Assembly: GCF_017873565.1 (NCBI RefSeq)
Contig: NZ_JAGGKH010000011.1
Span: 1 to 64,000, forward strand
DNA: 64,000 nucleotides
Direction of reading: 5' to 3'
Source of the DNA: Lederbergia galactosidilytica
GTDB lineage: Bacteria; Bacillota; Bacilli; Bacillales; Bacillaceae_C
A program made the position numbers and the translations under genes. The notes beneath the pieces were generated by a model. The model saw only the letters and a list, made by a program, of their open reading frames with translations. It did not search any database and had not been told where the DNA came from. Shown here piece by piece: positions 20,465 through 29,968 of the stretch. The number at the start of each line of letters is the position of its first letter. Position 1 is the first letter of the stretch.

Positions 20465-20511
20465 CAAAAAAAGAACGATCGTAATATTATATACAACCAT
20501 TACCGATCGTC
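20465..20511 (-). terminator. Terminator of the DUF3993-like gene
   Basis: ACGATCGGTAAT and ATTACGATCGT pair with one bulge; the minus strand continues TCTTTTTTTG. It lies 15 bases after the stop of the 20526 gene. Confidence 0.8.
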
Positions 20512-20525
20512 CCTTTAAAAGTTGT

Positions 20526-21140
20526 TTATTTGAAAAGTACTTCATTTTTATATTGCCAAAATACAGGAATTATATTATGAATAGTTGAAATTGGACTAAT
20601 GAGTGGAGCGATCAAAATACCGGATTTCCCTTCAAACTCTTTAACATCTGTAGATTGAGCTTTTTTGATGATCTCTTTAGGTACTACCCATAATACATCA
20701 GCAATTTTCCAGCCATCTTCTTTCGTTAATCGTACTCCTTGATAACTTTCTGGAAAGGCAACAGGCCCTTCCTGTTCATCAAAGTTTTCAACAATATACA
20801 CCTGATCTTTATATTCCACTAGTTTTGTTCTGTCACTATATGAAAAGTATGGAATATAATAGAGGGCAAAGTCTGAACCAAGGGTTTGATAACCTTCTTC
20901 CGTCTCCACTATATTTTCTTCTATAAATTGATCGATAAATGTTTCTGTAAAATAAGGCGATAATTTTTCTTCGATTTTCGAAATCGATCTCCCTTTTTCA
21001 CTTAAACTGACTTGTACCTCAGAAGCATTCTTAGCAAACTGAAGAAAATTTGGTGCATTCCCTTCTGCAAATGCATTTGGAACATTTACTATTAGCAAAG
21101 TGATACTCATTAGGCATCCGATTACTATTTTTATTTTCAT
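20526..21140 (-). CDS. Secreted DUF3993-like protein
   Basis: A 204-residue protein has an N-terminal signal peptide (MKIKIVIGCLMSITLLIVNV, cleavage after NAFA). The mature part has an FLQFAKNASEVQVSLSEKGRS helix and a GSDFALYYIPYFSYSDRTKL segment that I associate with DUF3993. The ATG at 21140 is preferred because the in-frame GTG at 21149 lies inside the ribosome binding site GAGGTG. The function is unknown. It stands alone with its own terminator. Confidence 0.75.
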   Translation of the reverse strand: MKIKIVIGCLMSITLLIVNVPNAFAEGNAPNFLQFAKNASEVQVSLSEKGRSISKIEEKLSPYFTETFIDQFIEENIVETEEGYQTLGSDFALYYIPYFSYSDRTKLVEYKDQVYIVENFDEQEGPVAFPESYQGVRLTKEDGWKIADVLWVVPKEIIKKAQSTDVKEFEGKSGILIAPLISPISTIHNIIPVFWQYKNEVLFK

Positions 21141-21337
21141 CTCTATCACCTCACAAAGTATATCTTTTGTATAGTATTCTTTACCCTTTTTTATATCTTT
21201 CTTTTCTAGTACTTTAGGCTAGTTTTTTATTAATCAAAATGGGTATTTAAAGTTACAAGTTCTCTTTTCCTTATCTTTCTTTTTAAGTTGATCGATGCTA
21301 TAATATTATTAAATAAAAATGGAAAGGTGTACATTAT

Positions 21338-21790
21338 ATGGATGAACAAGCCAATAAAGCAATGGAACTCTCTATTTCCAATCTTTCGCAGGCTATTTTC
21401 ACGGTCAATCGCCATGCCAAGACGGCACTGAATCCAAAATATTTATACATTTTGAAAAAGAATGCTCTTAATAAAATGATCCAAGAGCAGAAAGCCACGA
21501 AAATCGGTCTCCACTTTTCAAGAAATCCTAAGTTTAGCCAACAACAATCAGATGTCTTAGTTCAATGTGGAGATTATTTATTCCATATACCTCCAACTAA
21601 AGATGATTTTGGAGAACTTCCTCATCTCGGACATTTGAATCAGCATTCCCGCAACCCAAAAACCCGCATGTCCCTTAATATAGCCAAACGACTTCTTCAG
21701 CAATATACCGGAATAAAAGAAAATAAAAACCAACGACCAAACAATACGCAGAAACCTGTTTTTAAAAAATTGGGAGATAGCTTTTTTTAA
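21338..21790 (+). CDS. ykyB: YkyB family protein
   Basis: A basic 150-residue protein begins MDEQANKAMELSISNLSQAI and contains HAKTALNPKYLYILKK and GDYLFHIPPTKDDFGELPHLG, conserved in YkyB of Bacillus. No catalytic motif is recognisable and the function is unknown. It is transcribed divergently from the DUF3993-like gene and convergently with cheV, as a single gene. Confidence 0.88.
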   Translation: MDEQANKAMELSISNLSQAIFTVNRHAKTALNPKYLYILKKNALNKMIQEQKATKIGLHFSRNPKFSQQQSDVLVQCGDYLFHIPPTKDDFGELPHLGHLNQHSRNPKTRMSLNIAKRLLQQYTGIKENKNQRPNNTQKPVFKKLGDSFF

Positions 21791-21845
21791 TGATAAAGGC
21801 TACCAGCTTTTTTCCATTCCCTTATTTTCTTATATTAAATATAAT

Positions 21846-21886
21846 AAAATGGATCCCATTTTTTGAAAGGGATCCATTTTATTTTG
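21846..21886. terminator. Bidirectional terminator between ykyB and cheV
   Basis: AAAATGGATCCC and GGGATCCATTTT pair perfectly. A and T runs on both sides allow termination on either strand, fitting the convergent genes. Confidence 0.9.
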
Positions 21887-21894
21887 CTTTTTCA

Positions 21895-22806
21895 CTATAA
21901 GATATATTGATCGATTTTTGCAACGAGTTTATCTATTTCCGGCTTAGCGATTTGGTCAACTGCTCCTAATACTTGTCCCCTATGAAATAGATCCTCTGTA
22001 ATCAATGATGAGAAGATTATAATAGGTAATCCTGACAAATGCGGATTTTCTTTCAGTCGTCTTGTTAAATGGTGACCATCCATCTGGGGCATTTCTATAT
22101 CTGTAATCACTAATTGAACTTCTTTCAGAATATCTTTTCCTTCTTGAACCAACGACTCTAAATGATTTAAAGCATCTCTTCCATTTTCAAAAAACTCAAT
22201 TTGTTCATAACCTGCAACAGTTAGTGTCTCTCCTAAAAGTTGTCTTAATAAAGGGGAATCTTCTACAACAATTAATCTTTTCTCCCTCCGCATGCTGTTT
22301 TCTATTTTTGTTAATTTAGAAGGATGAATCCCTGCTTCTGGATTAATATCGACCATAATTTTTTCAAAATCTAACATTAGAATCATTTCATCCTTCTCTT
22401 TAATCACACCGATTACATTTGAAGAATCTAAAGCATATAAATTAGAAGGTTTTTCTATTTTATCCCATGATATCCGCAAAATTCGATCTACGTTATGTAC
22501 ATGAAAAACAACTTGTTTGCTATTAAACTCTGTCACGATAAACTTATCCTGTGAAGAATCACGCTCAGATTCCCTCTCCATCCCCAGAGCACGTTCTAGG
22601 CTTACAACCGGTAATACTTCTCCACGCAATTGAACAATTCCCAATAAATACGGATGTGAGTGAGGTATAGGGGTTGTAGGGCTTGGTAGAATAATTTCCT
22701 TGACCTTTAATACATTTATCCCAAATATATGATTATTGATCTTAAATTGAATGATTTCTAACTCATTAGTACCACTTTCTAATAATATTTCTTGCTGATT
22801 CTTCAC
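21895..22806 (-). CDS. cheV: Chemotaxis coupling protein CheV
   Basis: CheV couples chemoreceptors to CheA and takes part in adaptation. The CheW-like domain (about 15-150) contains LEIIQFKINNHIFGINV and LLGIVQLRGEVLPVV. The receiver domain (about 170-303) has the acidic pair in VVEDSP, the phospho-acceptor Asp in ITDIEMPQMDG and the conserved Lys in AKPEI. GTG 22806 follows AAGGTAGG by eight bases and gives 303 residues, the same length as B. subtilis CheV. No other chemotaxis gene is in the window. Confidence 0.95.
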   Translation of the reverse strand: MKNQQEILLESGTNELEIIQFKINNHIFGINVLKVKEIILPSPTTPIPHSHPYLLGIVQLRGEVLPVVSLERALGMERESERDSSQDKFIVTEFNSKQVVFHVHNVDRILRISWDKIEKPSNLYALDSSNVIGVIKEKDEMILMLDFEKIMVDINPEAGIHPSKLTKIENSMRREKRLIVVEDSPLLRQLLGETLTVAGYEQIEFFENGRDALNHLESLVQEGKDILKEVQLVITDIEMPQMDGHHLTRRLKENPHLSGLPIIIFSSLITEDLFHRGQVLGAVDQIAKPEIDKLVAKIDQYIL

Positions 22807-22816
22807 TGTTGTTTTC

Positions 22817-23722
22817 CTACCTTTCTTTGATCCCTCCATCTTCCATGGATAGATCCCAATATTTCATCAAGGCTTGTGTGCCACTATTTTCTTCACCTTG
22901 CTTAGCAAGAGAATCATATAACTTCTTTGCCAGTTCTAATCCAGGTAAACGCAGGGACATTTTCTCCGCTTCTTCAAGTGCTATTCCCATGTCTTTAATA
23001 AAATGTTTAATAAAAAATCCAGGTGAGTAATCTTTTTTTATTACCCTAGGAATTAAATTAGACATAGACCAGCTTCCCGCTGCACCATTACTAATCGATT
23101 TTAATACGGTTTCTGGATCTAATCCTGCGTATTTAGCATAAACGAAAGCTTCTGTCACGCCAACCATATTAGAAGCAATCGCAATTTGATTACACATTTT
23201 CGTATGTTGCCCTGCTCCACACGGACCTTGATATACAATATTCTCTCCTAGAGCAAATAGAAGCGATTTACACTCTATGAAAGTTTGCTGATCACCTCCG
23301 ACCATGATCGATAAAGTTCCCTTTTCGGCTCCAATATCCCCACCTGATACAGGTGCATCTAATGCGCTAACGCCCCTCTTTTTTCCTTCTTCATAAATCT
23401 TCTTTGCCAATGACGGCGTAGATGTCGTCATATCTATTACAATAGAACCTGCTTTTACTCCAGCGTAAATACCCTTATCACCAAAATAGACATTTTCAAC
23501 ATCTTTCGGATACCCAACCATTGTAATTATTATTTCGGTATTTATAGCAATTTCTTTAGGATTTTCTGACCATATCGCTCCATCTGCAATTAATCTCCTA
23601 GCCTTTTCTTTCGTTCTAGTAAATACATAAACTTGATAGCCTTTCGCAATTAAATTTCTTGCCATACTCTCTCCCATTACACCTAAACCAATAAATCCGA
23701 TTGTTTCTTTTCTTTGATTCAT
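22817..23722 (-). CDS. ykwC: YkwC-like beta-hydroxyacid dehydrogenase
   Basis: An NAD(P)-dependent dehydrogenase of the 3-hydroxyisobutyrate dehydrogenase family. Its parts are the Rossmann motif GFIGLGVMGESMA at the N-terminus, the substrate-binding DAPVSGGDIGAE, the catalytic lysine region GQHTKMCNQI, and the C-terminal helical domain with IKDMGIAL. The ATG at 23722 (301 residues) follows GGGGAGG. An upstream ATG lies before that binding site. The substrate is unknown. It is 24 bases from the upstream SDR gene, so the two are probably co-transcribed. Confidence 0.92.
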   Translation of the reverse strand: MNQRKETIGFIGLGVMGESMARNLIAKGYQVYVFTRTKEKARRLIADGAIWSENPKEIAINTEIIITMVGYPKDVENVYFGDKGIYAGVKAGSIVIDMTTSTPSLAKKIYEEGKKRGVSALDAPVSGGDIGAEKGTLSIMVGGDQQTFIECKSLLFALGENIVYQGPCGAGQHTKMCNQIAIASNMVGVTEAFVYAKYAGLDPETVLKSISNGAAGSWSMSNLIPRVIKKDYSPGFFIKHFIKDMGIALEEAEKMSLRLPGLELAKKLYDSLAKQGEENSGTQALMKYWDLSMEDGGIKER

Positions 23723-23745
23723 TTTTTCTGGCCTCCCCATTTACA

Positions 23746-24531
23746 TTAAATAGATCTTAATTTTCCTCCATCTACAAAAAAGCTGCTACCTGTCATATAT
23801 GTATTTGCCTCTGAAGAGAGAAAGATCACTACCTTAGCAAATTCCTCTGGTGTTCCTGATCTTCCCAGTGGAATACTATCTTCAGCAGTTTTTTTAATTT
23901 CTTTAACAGACGCTTTCTTTTTATCCGCATTTATTTTATCTAGTTGAGACACTCTGTCTGTTAATATTCTACCAGGAGCAACCGTGTTGACTAAAATATT
24001 ATAAGGGCCTAATTCATCAGCTAATGTTTTCGCTAACCCTACTATTCCCATTCTGAATGTGTTGGATAAAATAAGGCCAGGAATCGGTTCACGGATTGAA
24101 GAAGATGCTATATTGATAATACGTCCTCCTTGCTCTTTTAAATGAGGTAACGCCATACGAATAATTCGCACATAAGATAATAAGTTGAGTTCAAATGCGG
24201 ATTGCCAGTCTTCATCCTGGAAATCCTCAAAACCACCAGCTGGAGGGCCACCAGCATTATTAATTAAAATATCCAGTCCACCAAACTCCTTAATTGTTTT
24301 ATCAATCGTCTCTTGAATTTGTGTTGGTTGTGTAATATCACAGATTGTAATCTTCACTTTCCCTTGCTGAAAGCTCTCAAATTCCGCTTGTACTTCTTTA
24401 AGACGATCAATATTTCTACTTGCTAACATTACATTGGCCTCTTCCTTGACAAATAATTCGGCAATTGCCTTGCCTAAGCCTTGGCTGGAAGCCATTACCA
24501 ATACTCGTTTTCCCTTTAATCCTAGCTCCAT
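23746..24531 (-). CDS. Short-chain dehydrogenase/reductase (YkvO-like)
   Basis: A 261-residue classical SDR. It contains ASSQGLGKAIA in place of TGxxxGIG, NNAGGPPAGG, the catalytic Ser in IASSSIREP, and a C-terminal FFVDGGKLRSI. The position where the YxxxK Tyr is expected reads NTFRMGIVGLAK, so the Tyr and Lys are replaced by Phe and Met-Gly-Ile-Val, like the divergent SDRs of the YkvO group. The ATG at 24531 follows AAAGGATG. The first 43 residues of the longer open frame overlap the ptsHI terminator and are not coding. Confidence 0.85.
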   Translation of the reverse strand: MELGLKGKRVLVMASSQGLGKAIAELFVKEEANVMLASRNIDRLKEVQAEFESFQQGKVKITICDITQPTQIQETIDKTIKEFGGLDILINNAGGPPAGGFEDFQDEDWQSAFELNLLSYVRIIRMALPHLKEQGGRIINIASSSIREPIPGLILSNTFRMGIVGLAKTLADELGPYNILVNTVAPGRILTDRVSQLDKINADKKKASVKEIKKTAEDSIPLGRSGTPEEFAKVVIFLSSEANTYMTGSSFFVDGGKLRSI

Positions 24532-24593
24532 CCAGATCATCCTTTTCTTTTTATAAATAACTTTTAATATTTTATTGAAAAGATTTTTGACAT

Positions 24594-24621
24594 AAAAAAA
24601 CGCTGGATATTTGTCCAGCGT
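24594..24621 (-). terminator. Terminator of the ptsHI operon
   Basis: ACGCTGGA and TCCAGCGT form an eight-pair stem; on the minus strand it is followed by TTTTTTTATG. It lies 100 bases after the ptsI remains and is itself intact. Confidence 0.88.
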
Positions 24622-24726
24622 AAAAAAGGGGGAAAAATGAGAATGAATGAATCTGATCATTCAATCATAGTATAGTGTATACCACTTATTACCAATATAT
24701 ACACATGAGTTTCAGTTACAATTAGA

Positions 24727-25946
24727 TTACATTTCTGTTTCTGTTTTTACAAGTTCCTAAACTTCCATTGCTATTTGCATGGATAAAGCTTTCGCTGCCA
24801 AAGCCTCCATGTCTTCTTGATTAAGTTTTTTATTTGGCTCCTAGCCTTTAGGATAGTTGAAAAACTCATTGAAAATTCCGCAAGGCCAAGCCCAGTAAAA
24901 TTGGAATCGCCTATTCATCTCCCCGCCACCTTTCCACACATCCCTGCCCCTTTTCCCTTGCCGTGCGTGCTGTTCACTACTCGCAAAATTGCGGGATTAG
25001 AACGTGGTAAAGGTAGAGTACTTGTTCATTCATCCGATCATATGCATACATAATAAAGACGGACGTTGTGTACGAAAGATAAATTGTTCTTCAAGGCATA
25101 ATCCAATCGCTTCTTTGCTTTTCCTAGCACGGCATCAAAATCTTCAGAGAACCAATATTAGTAGGTTGAATTCTTAAGTAAAACTCATTCTGTTTTTTTC
25201 TTTTCATAATCTTTTTGCGCCTCTTTATAGCGTTGAACAATTTCTGGTGTCGGATTAATGTGTACATCACCATTAACCCCGTCAACGATAATTAAATCCC
25301 CTTGCTTTATAGCGACTGAAGCTTCTATTGTACCCACAACAGCTGGTAATTCAATCGACTTCGCCGTAGTAATTGAATGTGAGGTAGGACCACCGTTATT
25401 TGTTGTAAAGCCTTTTACAAACTTTTTGTTTAATTGCGCTGTATCTGAAGGAGTTAAATCTTCTGCTACAATAATCACTTCCTCAGCTACTAATCCGGGA
25501 TTTGGGATCCTTACTCCTAATAAATGACTTAAAATTCGCTTTGAGACATCCTTTATATCTCTAGCTCTTTCTTTCATATTTTCGTTATCAAGTTGTTCGA
25601 AAATACTAACAAAATGGTTTGTTGTATCAGTTAGAGCGTTTTCAGCATTTACTTTCTCTCTAGATATTTTTTCTGTAATCGCTGTCATAAATTCAGGATT
25701 ATTTAGAACTAGGAGATGAGAGTTAAAAATAGCCGCCTCCTCTTCTCCTACAAATTTTATCGTCTGTTGACATATTAATTCTAGGTCAGATTTAGCGGCA
25801 TTTAATGCTGAGTGAAGACGATTAATCTCTCCCTCAGCATCCGAGATAGCGATTTTCTCAAAAGAAAAATCTGGCTGAACAAGTAGATATGCTTTTCCGA
25901 TGGCAATCCCACTAGATGCTGCTATCCCTTTTAAAATTGTTGACAT
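24727..25946 (-). pseudogene. ptsI: Decayed ptsI (PTS enzyme I)
   Basis: The first 253 codons (25946-25185) form an open frame covering the HPr-binding and phosphohistidine domains of enzyme I. The active-site region reads GGPTSHSITTAKS where most enzymes have GGRTSHSAIMARS. A TGA then ends the frame. Downstream, across three frames, recognisable C-terminal pieces follow: YDRMNEQVLYLY, SNPAILRVV, GAGMCG, LGLAEFSMS, LKARSQIKNL, LNQEDMEALAAKALSMQ and, after a stop, ELVKTETEM. Total span is about 1220 bases against about 1715 expected, so about 500 bases encoding most of the PEP-binding barrel are lost. The ATG overlaps the ptsH stop by one base. Confidence 0.93.
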
Positions 25947-26212
25947 TACTTCGCAAGGCCTTCTTTTTCAAGCAATTCTTCAATACCGGCCATTGCTTCT
26001 TTCTCATCACTGCCATCTACACTAATTGTAATAACAGTATCCTTGCCAATTCCTAATGACATAACCCCCATGATTGATTTAAGGTTCACTTTTTTGTCCT
26101 TAAATCCTAATTGAATATCTGAGGAATATCTGCTTGCCGTTTGAACAAGTACTGTTGCCGGTCTTGCATGAATTCCAGTATCCGCTGTTACAGTAAATTG
26201 TTTTTCAATCAT
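25946..26212 (-). CDS. ptsH: Phosphocarrier protein HPr
   Basis: The 88-residue HPr is intact. His15 lies in TGIHARPA, the site phosphorylated by enzyme I. Ser46 lies in [11 protein letters not shown], the site of HPr kinase that makes it a CcpA corepressor. The ATG follows AAAAGGAG. A promoter is visible 45-70 bases upstream. Its usual operon partner ptsI is destroyed, and ptsG is not upstream, so here HPr may serve regulation or an enzyme I encoded elsewhere. Confidence 0.97.
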   Translation of the reverse strand: MIEKQFTVTADTGIHARPATVLVQTASRYSSDIQLGFKDKKVNLKSIMGVMSLGIGKDTVITISVDGSDEKEAMAGIEELLEKEGLAK

Positions 26213-26256
26213 TTACATCGTCTCCTTTTGACTAAGTTAAAAGTACCCTCAGTACA

Positions 26257-26285
26257 AAATTAGCTAATTTTGGCTGTTTCGTCAA
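26257..26285 (-). promoter_or_regulatory. Sigma-A-type promoter of ptsH
   Basis: On the minus strand TTGACG (26285-26280), a 17-base spacer and TAATTT (26262-26257). The -10 overlaps a perfect 16-base palindrome AAAATTAGCTAATTTT that could be an operator. Confidence 0.55.
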
Positions 26286-26700
26286 TCTTTGAGCAACAAA
26301 AATCAAAGAAATTTTATCTTTATTTATCTTTTCCCCATTTTACTCATAAATATTGATAAAAAGTAGCTTTATTTCTCGTTCACTAAAAGCACCGCTATGA
26401 TCCATTAAATAAAACAATATATTTAATTTTTATATACTAACTATCTATTGGTTCGGTAAACTGAAACATTTTATTCAAAACGTCAAAAAAGCACACGGCT
26501 TACTTTAACTTTCACATATCCTATACAAGTCATGGATTATATGCTAATCAAATAGAAAGTAGACTTTTAAAAGCCTTACTTTTCTTCTTGCACTTTTTTT
26601 AAAAGTAGTGCAGAATATGAAGAAATAATTAATAAATGATTTTAGAAAAATCATCCAGATACCTTAAAAAAATCACGTTAAGCGGATAAATAAACAAGGG
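26286..26700. other. AT-rich intergenic region between ptsH and ykvS
   Basis: About 415 bases separate the divergent genes ptsH and ykvS. I see no ORF with a ribosome binding site, no ptsG remnant and no RNA motif. It ends with AAGGGAGAG, the ribosome binding site of ykvS. Confidence 0.4.
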
Positions 26701-26710
26701 AGAGATTGGA

Positions 26711-26902
26711 TTGAAAATTGCTGAAATCGGAGACATCGTTGAATTTAAAGACGGTCTTCAAGGAATAGTCGAAAAAGTAAATGAAAACTCTGTTATTGTT
26801 GATTTAACGTATATGGAAAATTACCGGGATTTTGACCTAGAAGAAAAAACAGTCGTCAACCATAAAAACTATAAAATTATTAAAGGTTCTCTTAGTGTAT
26901 AA
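26711..26902 (+). CDS. ykvS: YkvS family small protein (DUF2187-like)
   Basis: A 63-residue protein starts at TTG behind GGGAGAG. It reads MKIAEIGDIVEFKDGLQGIV, then EKVNENSVIVDLTYMEN and ends with VVNHKNYKIIKG, the conserved pattern of small Bacillus YkvS proteins with a KOW/SH3-like beta fold. The function is unknown. It is a single gene with a terminator. Confidence 0.88.
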   Translation: MKIAEIGDIVEFKDGLQGIVEKVNENSVIVDLTYMENYRDFDLEEKTVVNHKNYKIIKGSLSV

Positions 26903-27018
26903 ACCATTGTCCAAGTAATTGAGAAACTATTCTTAGCTTCCCCCTTCTACATAATGTCATATCTGAAGTAAGCAGATATTCTCAAAATCTTAGATTGTCG
27001 TTTGCGCTCATAGACCGG

Positions 27019-27048
27019 AAAATGCAAGCTTTGTGCTTGCATTTTTTA
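27019..27048 (+). terminator. Terminator of ykvS
   Basis: AATGCAAGC and GCTTGCATT form a nine-pair stem followed by TTTT. Confidence 0.85.
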
Positions 27049-27115
27049 CTATTCCAATTTCTCCCTTATAATGGTAGAGTTGAAGAGATTTATAACTATG
27101 AGAAAGGAACTCGTT

Positions 27116-27730
27116 ATGGCAAGATATTTGAAGGATTGGAAACTTATAGGTGGTCTGCTTTTAGCATATTGTCTTATTTTTATTACTTTTGATTATAAAC
27201 AACAAGTTTTTTGGTATTTATATACAGCGACTATGTTATTTCTTATTAGTATTACGATCATAACTGAGAAAATTGATAAACAAATTTCAACCAAACAAGC
27301 TCTTCTTATCGGGATACCTTCAGGTGGATTATTGTATCTAATCTTTGTATTAGGCCATTATCTTTTATCCCTTCTACCCATGAATACTGTGAAACAAGTT
27401 AATATGCTCTATAAGTATTTTGCTTTAGATTGGTTATGGCAATATATAGTACTCATTTTAATTATCATTCCTGGGGAAGAGTTTTTCTGGAGAGGCTTTG
27501 TACTGAAAAGATTGGAAAGAGAGATTAAACCTGTATTGGCTGTCATATTGGCAGCTGGATTGAACGCTTTAGCTTTTAGCTTTACTGGCTATTTCCTTTT
27601 AATTTTCGCTGCCTTCTTTAGCGGATTAATATGGGGTGCTCTTTACATATGGAAGCGAAGCTTACCACTTTTAGTAATTTCTCATTTCATCTTTGACCTG
27701 TTTTTATTCATTATTTTCCCCCTCATATAA
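27116..27730 (+). CDS. CPBP-family intramembrane protease-like protein
   Basis: A 204-residue integral membrane protein with about six hydrophobic helices. The CPBP (Abi/CAAX) signature EEFFWRGF appears near residue 124, and a later His lies in LPLLVISHFIFDL, consistent with the metal-binding Glu-Glu and His of the family. The ATG at 27116 follows AAAGGA by eight bases; the longer frame from 27071 has no such signal. Members process prenylated or other membrane proteins or act in bacteriocin immunity; the role here is unknown. Confidence 0.85.
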   Translation: MARYLKDWKLIGGLLLAYCLIFITFDYKQQVFWYLYTATMLFLISITIITEKIDKQISTKQALLIGIPSGGLLYLIFVLGHYLLSLLPMNTVKQVNMLYKYFALDWLWQYIVLILIIIPGEEFFWRGFVLKRLEREIKPVLAVILAAGLNALAFSFTGYFLLIFAAFFSGLIWGALYIWKRSLPLLVISHFIFDLFLFIIFPLI

Positions 27731-27808
27731 AAATTTGTAACATTTTTCTACTGATTTCGTCTTATTGATTGAACGAATAAAATCAGCTTAGAATCAGGAG
27801 GAAAATGA

Positions 27809-28501
27809 ATGTTTTCTAAAATGAAGTTTTTCACCATTTGTTGTATCGGTTTACTGTTACTTGCATCCTGTGGTGATACATCCAACAACTCTGATCCATC
27901 TACAGGGAATGCTGATTTTCTAAAAGATAGCGGAGTTGCTGATAAGGAGCAAAGTACAGCAGATACAAATACAGATACAATACAGAATAGTAACAAACCA
28001 GAGAGTAATCAACCGGAAAAAGAAGAGTCTGTTCTGGACGAAAACGAGAAAATTTTACATTATGCAAGCAATGACAATCTAAAAAGTGAGACTGCAAATC
28101 TAAAGAAAAGTGACACTCAAAATTATGCTCTCTATGTACTTCCCGGCTATACGCTAACAGGTGAGGAACCAAATAAAGACGTACTTTATCTTGAAGAAAA
28201 TAGCGAGCAATTTATGCGGATTGAACTATTACCGAAAGATACTGTTATGGATGAGGCTATTTCGACCATTAAAGAACAACTAACCTCAATAAATGGAACC
28301 ATTCGTGAAACTCCCTCTGAAAACCGGGGAGATTGGTTAAAGAACGCCAATGTTTATCAAACCCAAAACAATGAAGAGCTTATCATCGGTCTGTTAAAAG
28401 AAGATAAAGATTACGTTCTTAAATTAACTATCTTTACACGAATCAAGCAAGACTACGCCAATGTCTTCTTAAATATGGCTGAAACCATTTATATGCCTTA
28501 A
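27809..28501 (+). CDS. Lipoprotein of unknown function
   Basis: A 230-residue protein has a lipoprotein signal (hydrophobic stretch, lipobox LLASC at Cys17). A low-complexity Asn/Asp/Ser/Thr/Glu-rich spacer of about 55 residues follows, then a folded C-terminal domain (about 80-230) with YALYVLPGYTLTGEEPNKD and an IRETPSENRGDW segment. The start follows AGGAGG. I do not recognise the domain. It lies 78 bases downstream of the CPBP gene on the same strand, so the two may be co-transcribed. Confidence 0.82.
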   Translation: MFSKMKFFTICCIGLLLLASCGDTSNNSDPSTGNADFLKDSGVADKEQSTADTNTDTIQNSNKPESNQPEKEESVLDENEKILHYASNDNLKSETANLKKSDTQNYALYVLPGYTLTGEEPNKDVLYLEENSEQFMRIELLPKDTVMDEAISTIKEQLTSINGTIRETPSENRGDWLKNANVYQTQNNEELIIGLLKEDKDYVLKLTIFTRIKQDYANVFLNMAETIYMP

Positions 28502-28504
28502 TCC

Positions 28505-28532
28505 TTATGCGACTATGGAATTCCATAGTCGT
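28505..28532 (+). terminator. Palindrome after the lipoprotein gene
   Basis: GCGACTATGGAATTCCATAGTCG is a perfect stem with almost no loop and only a weak T tract. It is a probable but imperfect terminator. Confidence 0.45.
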
Positions 28533-28669
28533 TAATTCAGGTTCCATCACTTTCATTATCCTTCGATCATCGTTCAGCAGAAATATCGTGAATACCTAAC
28601 CATTGACATTCTGTATATCAAAATTATGCTTTACTTTTAATAATGAGAGAAAACAGCGACATTTGGTTT

Positions 28670-29731
28670 TTAACTTTCATTATTTTTCATAGGTTTTATC
28701 CATAATAATAATAAAAATATTAAACTAATATACCCAAATAAAGGATATAGAAAACCGAGAAGCTGACCATATTCAATTCTACCGATTATATAAACGATTA
28801 TAATCACGGCGATATGAACCCAAATACTCCTTAGCTTAAAAAATTGACTAATTTGTCTTTCAATCCCATACATATTCCCAATTAAAGAAGTAAAGATCTC
28901 TCCATAAATAATAAATAGATACACAAAATATATTCCACTCATCATATTTTTTACGATTGTTGCCATGGGAATATCATAGACTAAAAGGTCTGGAAGAGTT
29001 GATAAAGTTATATGACTAGAAATCAAGATGATCGTTAAAAGCGCTCCGCCGATAAATCCCCCCAACCTAATAATTGCTTTATTATTAATCTCTGTCGCAA
29101 CTGGAACTAGTACTGCTTGAGCAAGTGTTAGATTGAAAGCTGCATATGAAAAGGCTGAGCCTACTGCCTTCCAGGCGTAGTCAATCGACTCGATAGTGAA
29201 TAAATTCGGCCATAAAAAAGGCTGAGAAAGAGAGTTATACATTAATATTAAGTTAAAAATAACAAGCGTAGGAACAACAAATGTGTTAACGGCAAATAAT
29301 CCTTTTACACCTGCCCATAAAACGATCAAACATAGAAGAATTGTTAGCAGAGATCCAACTGCCTGTCCCCAGCCTAATTGCTCTACAAATAAAGCCTCTG
29401 CTCCCGAGAGCATAACTCCACAGACACCTACCAACATTGCGGTCATCAAGATATTCATCACTTTTCCGAATGTTTGTCCAAATAAATCATTGTTTAACTC
29501 CATAAAGGATGTCGCCTGTATATCGATCGCCTTCGTCATCACCTTCATTCCAAAGAAGATAAATAAATATCCGGCCAACAATATTGATATTAGCCCATAT
29601 AAACCATATTGAGTGAAAAATTCTACAATCTCTTTTCCTGTTGCAAAGCCTGCCCCAATTACTGTACCAACATATACTGCCGCTATCTGAAAAGCCCCTG
29701 TCCACTTATTCAATTCACTGCCCCACTTCAT
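28670..29731 (-). CDS. ykvI: YkvI family membrane transporter
   Basis: A 353-residue polytopic membrane protein with about ten helices. It begins with KWTGAFQIAAVYVGTVIGAG followed by FATGKEIVEFF, a glycine-rich broken first helix as in LeuT-fold transporters, and belongs to the YkvI group of Bacillus. The substrate is unknown. It is a single gene, divergent from clpE. Confidence 0.87.
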   Translation of the reverse strand: MKWGSELNKWTGAFQIAAVYVGTVIGAGFATGKEIVEFFTQYGLYGLISILLAGYLFIFFGMKVMTKAIDIQATSFMELNNDLFGQTFGKVMNILMTAMLVGVCGVMLSGAEALFVEQLGWGQAVGSLLTILLCLIVLWAGVKGLFAVNTFVVPTLVIFNLILMYNSLSQPFLWPNLFTIESIDYAWKAVGSAFSYAAFNLTLAQAVLVPVATEINNKAIIRLGGFIGGALLTIILISSHITLSTLPDLLVYDIPMATIVKNMMSGIYFVYLFIIYGEIFTSLIGNMYGIERQISQFFKLRSIWVHIAVIIIVYIIGRIEYGQLLGFLYPLFGYISLIFLLLLWIKPMKNNES

Positions 29732-29968
29732 TGTTTTCTTATGTTACACCTCAAAATTTACGAGAATAATACACCCATTATTTTTTAGAAAAGATAGAAA
29801 ATAGTATCTGATCATACATTCACTACTAAATCTATGTCATTCCAGATTTTAACGTATACTAAGGTATTAATGGCAACTGACTTCTGTTTGAACAACACAA
29901 GATAATAAATTCATTTTTTATATTTATATGTTGCTTTTGAAAAAAAATCATAAAAAAGTATTTTTTAC

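Noticed and set aside
24817-25053. Plus-strand frame of 78 codons
   Set aside because: It is antisense to recognisable ptsI C-terminal remnants and shows no own features.
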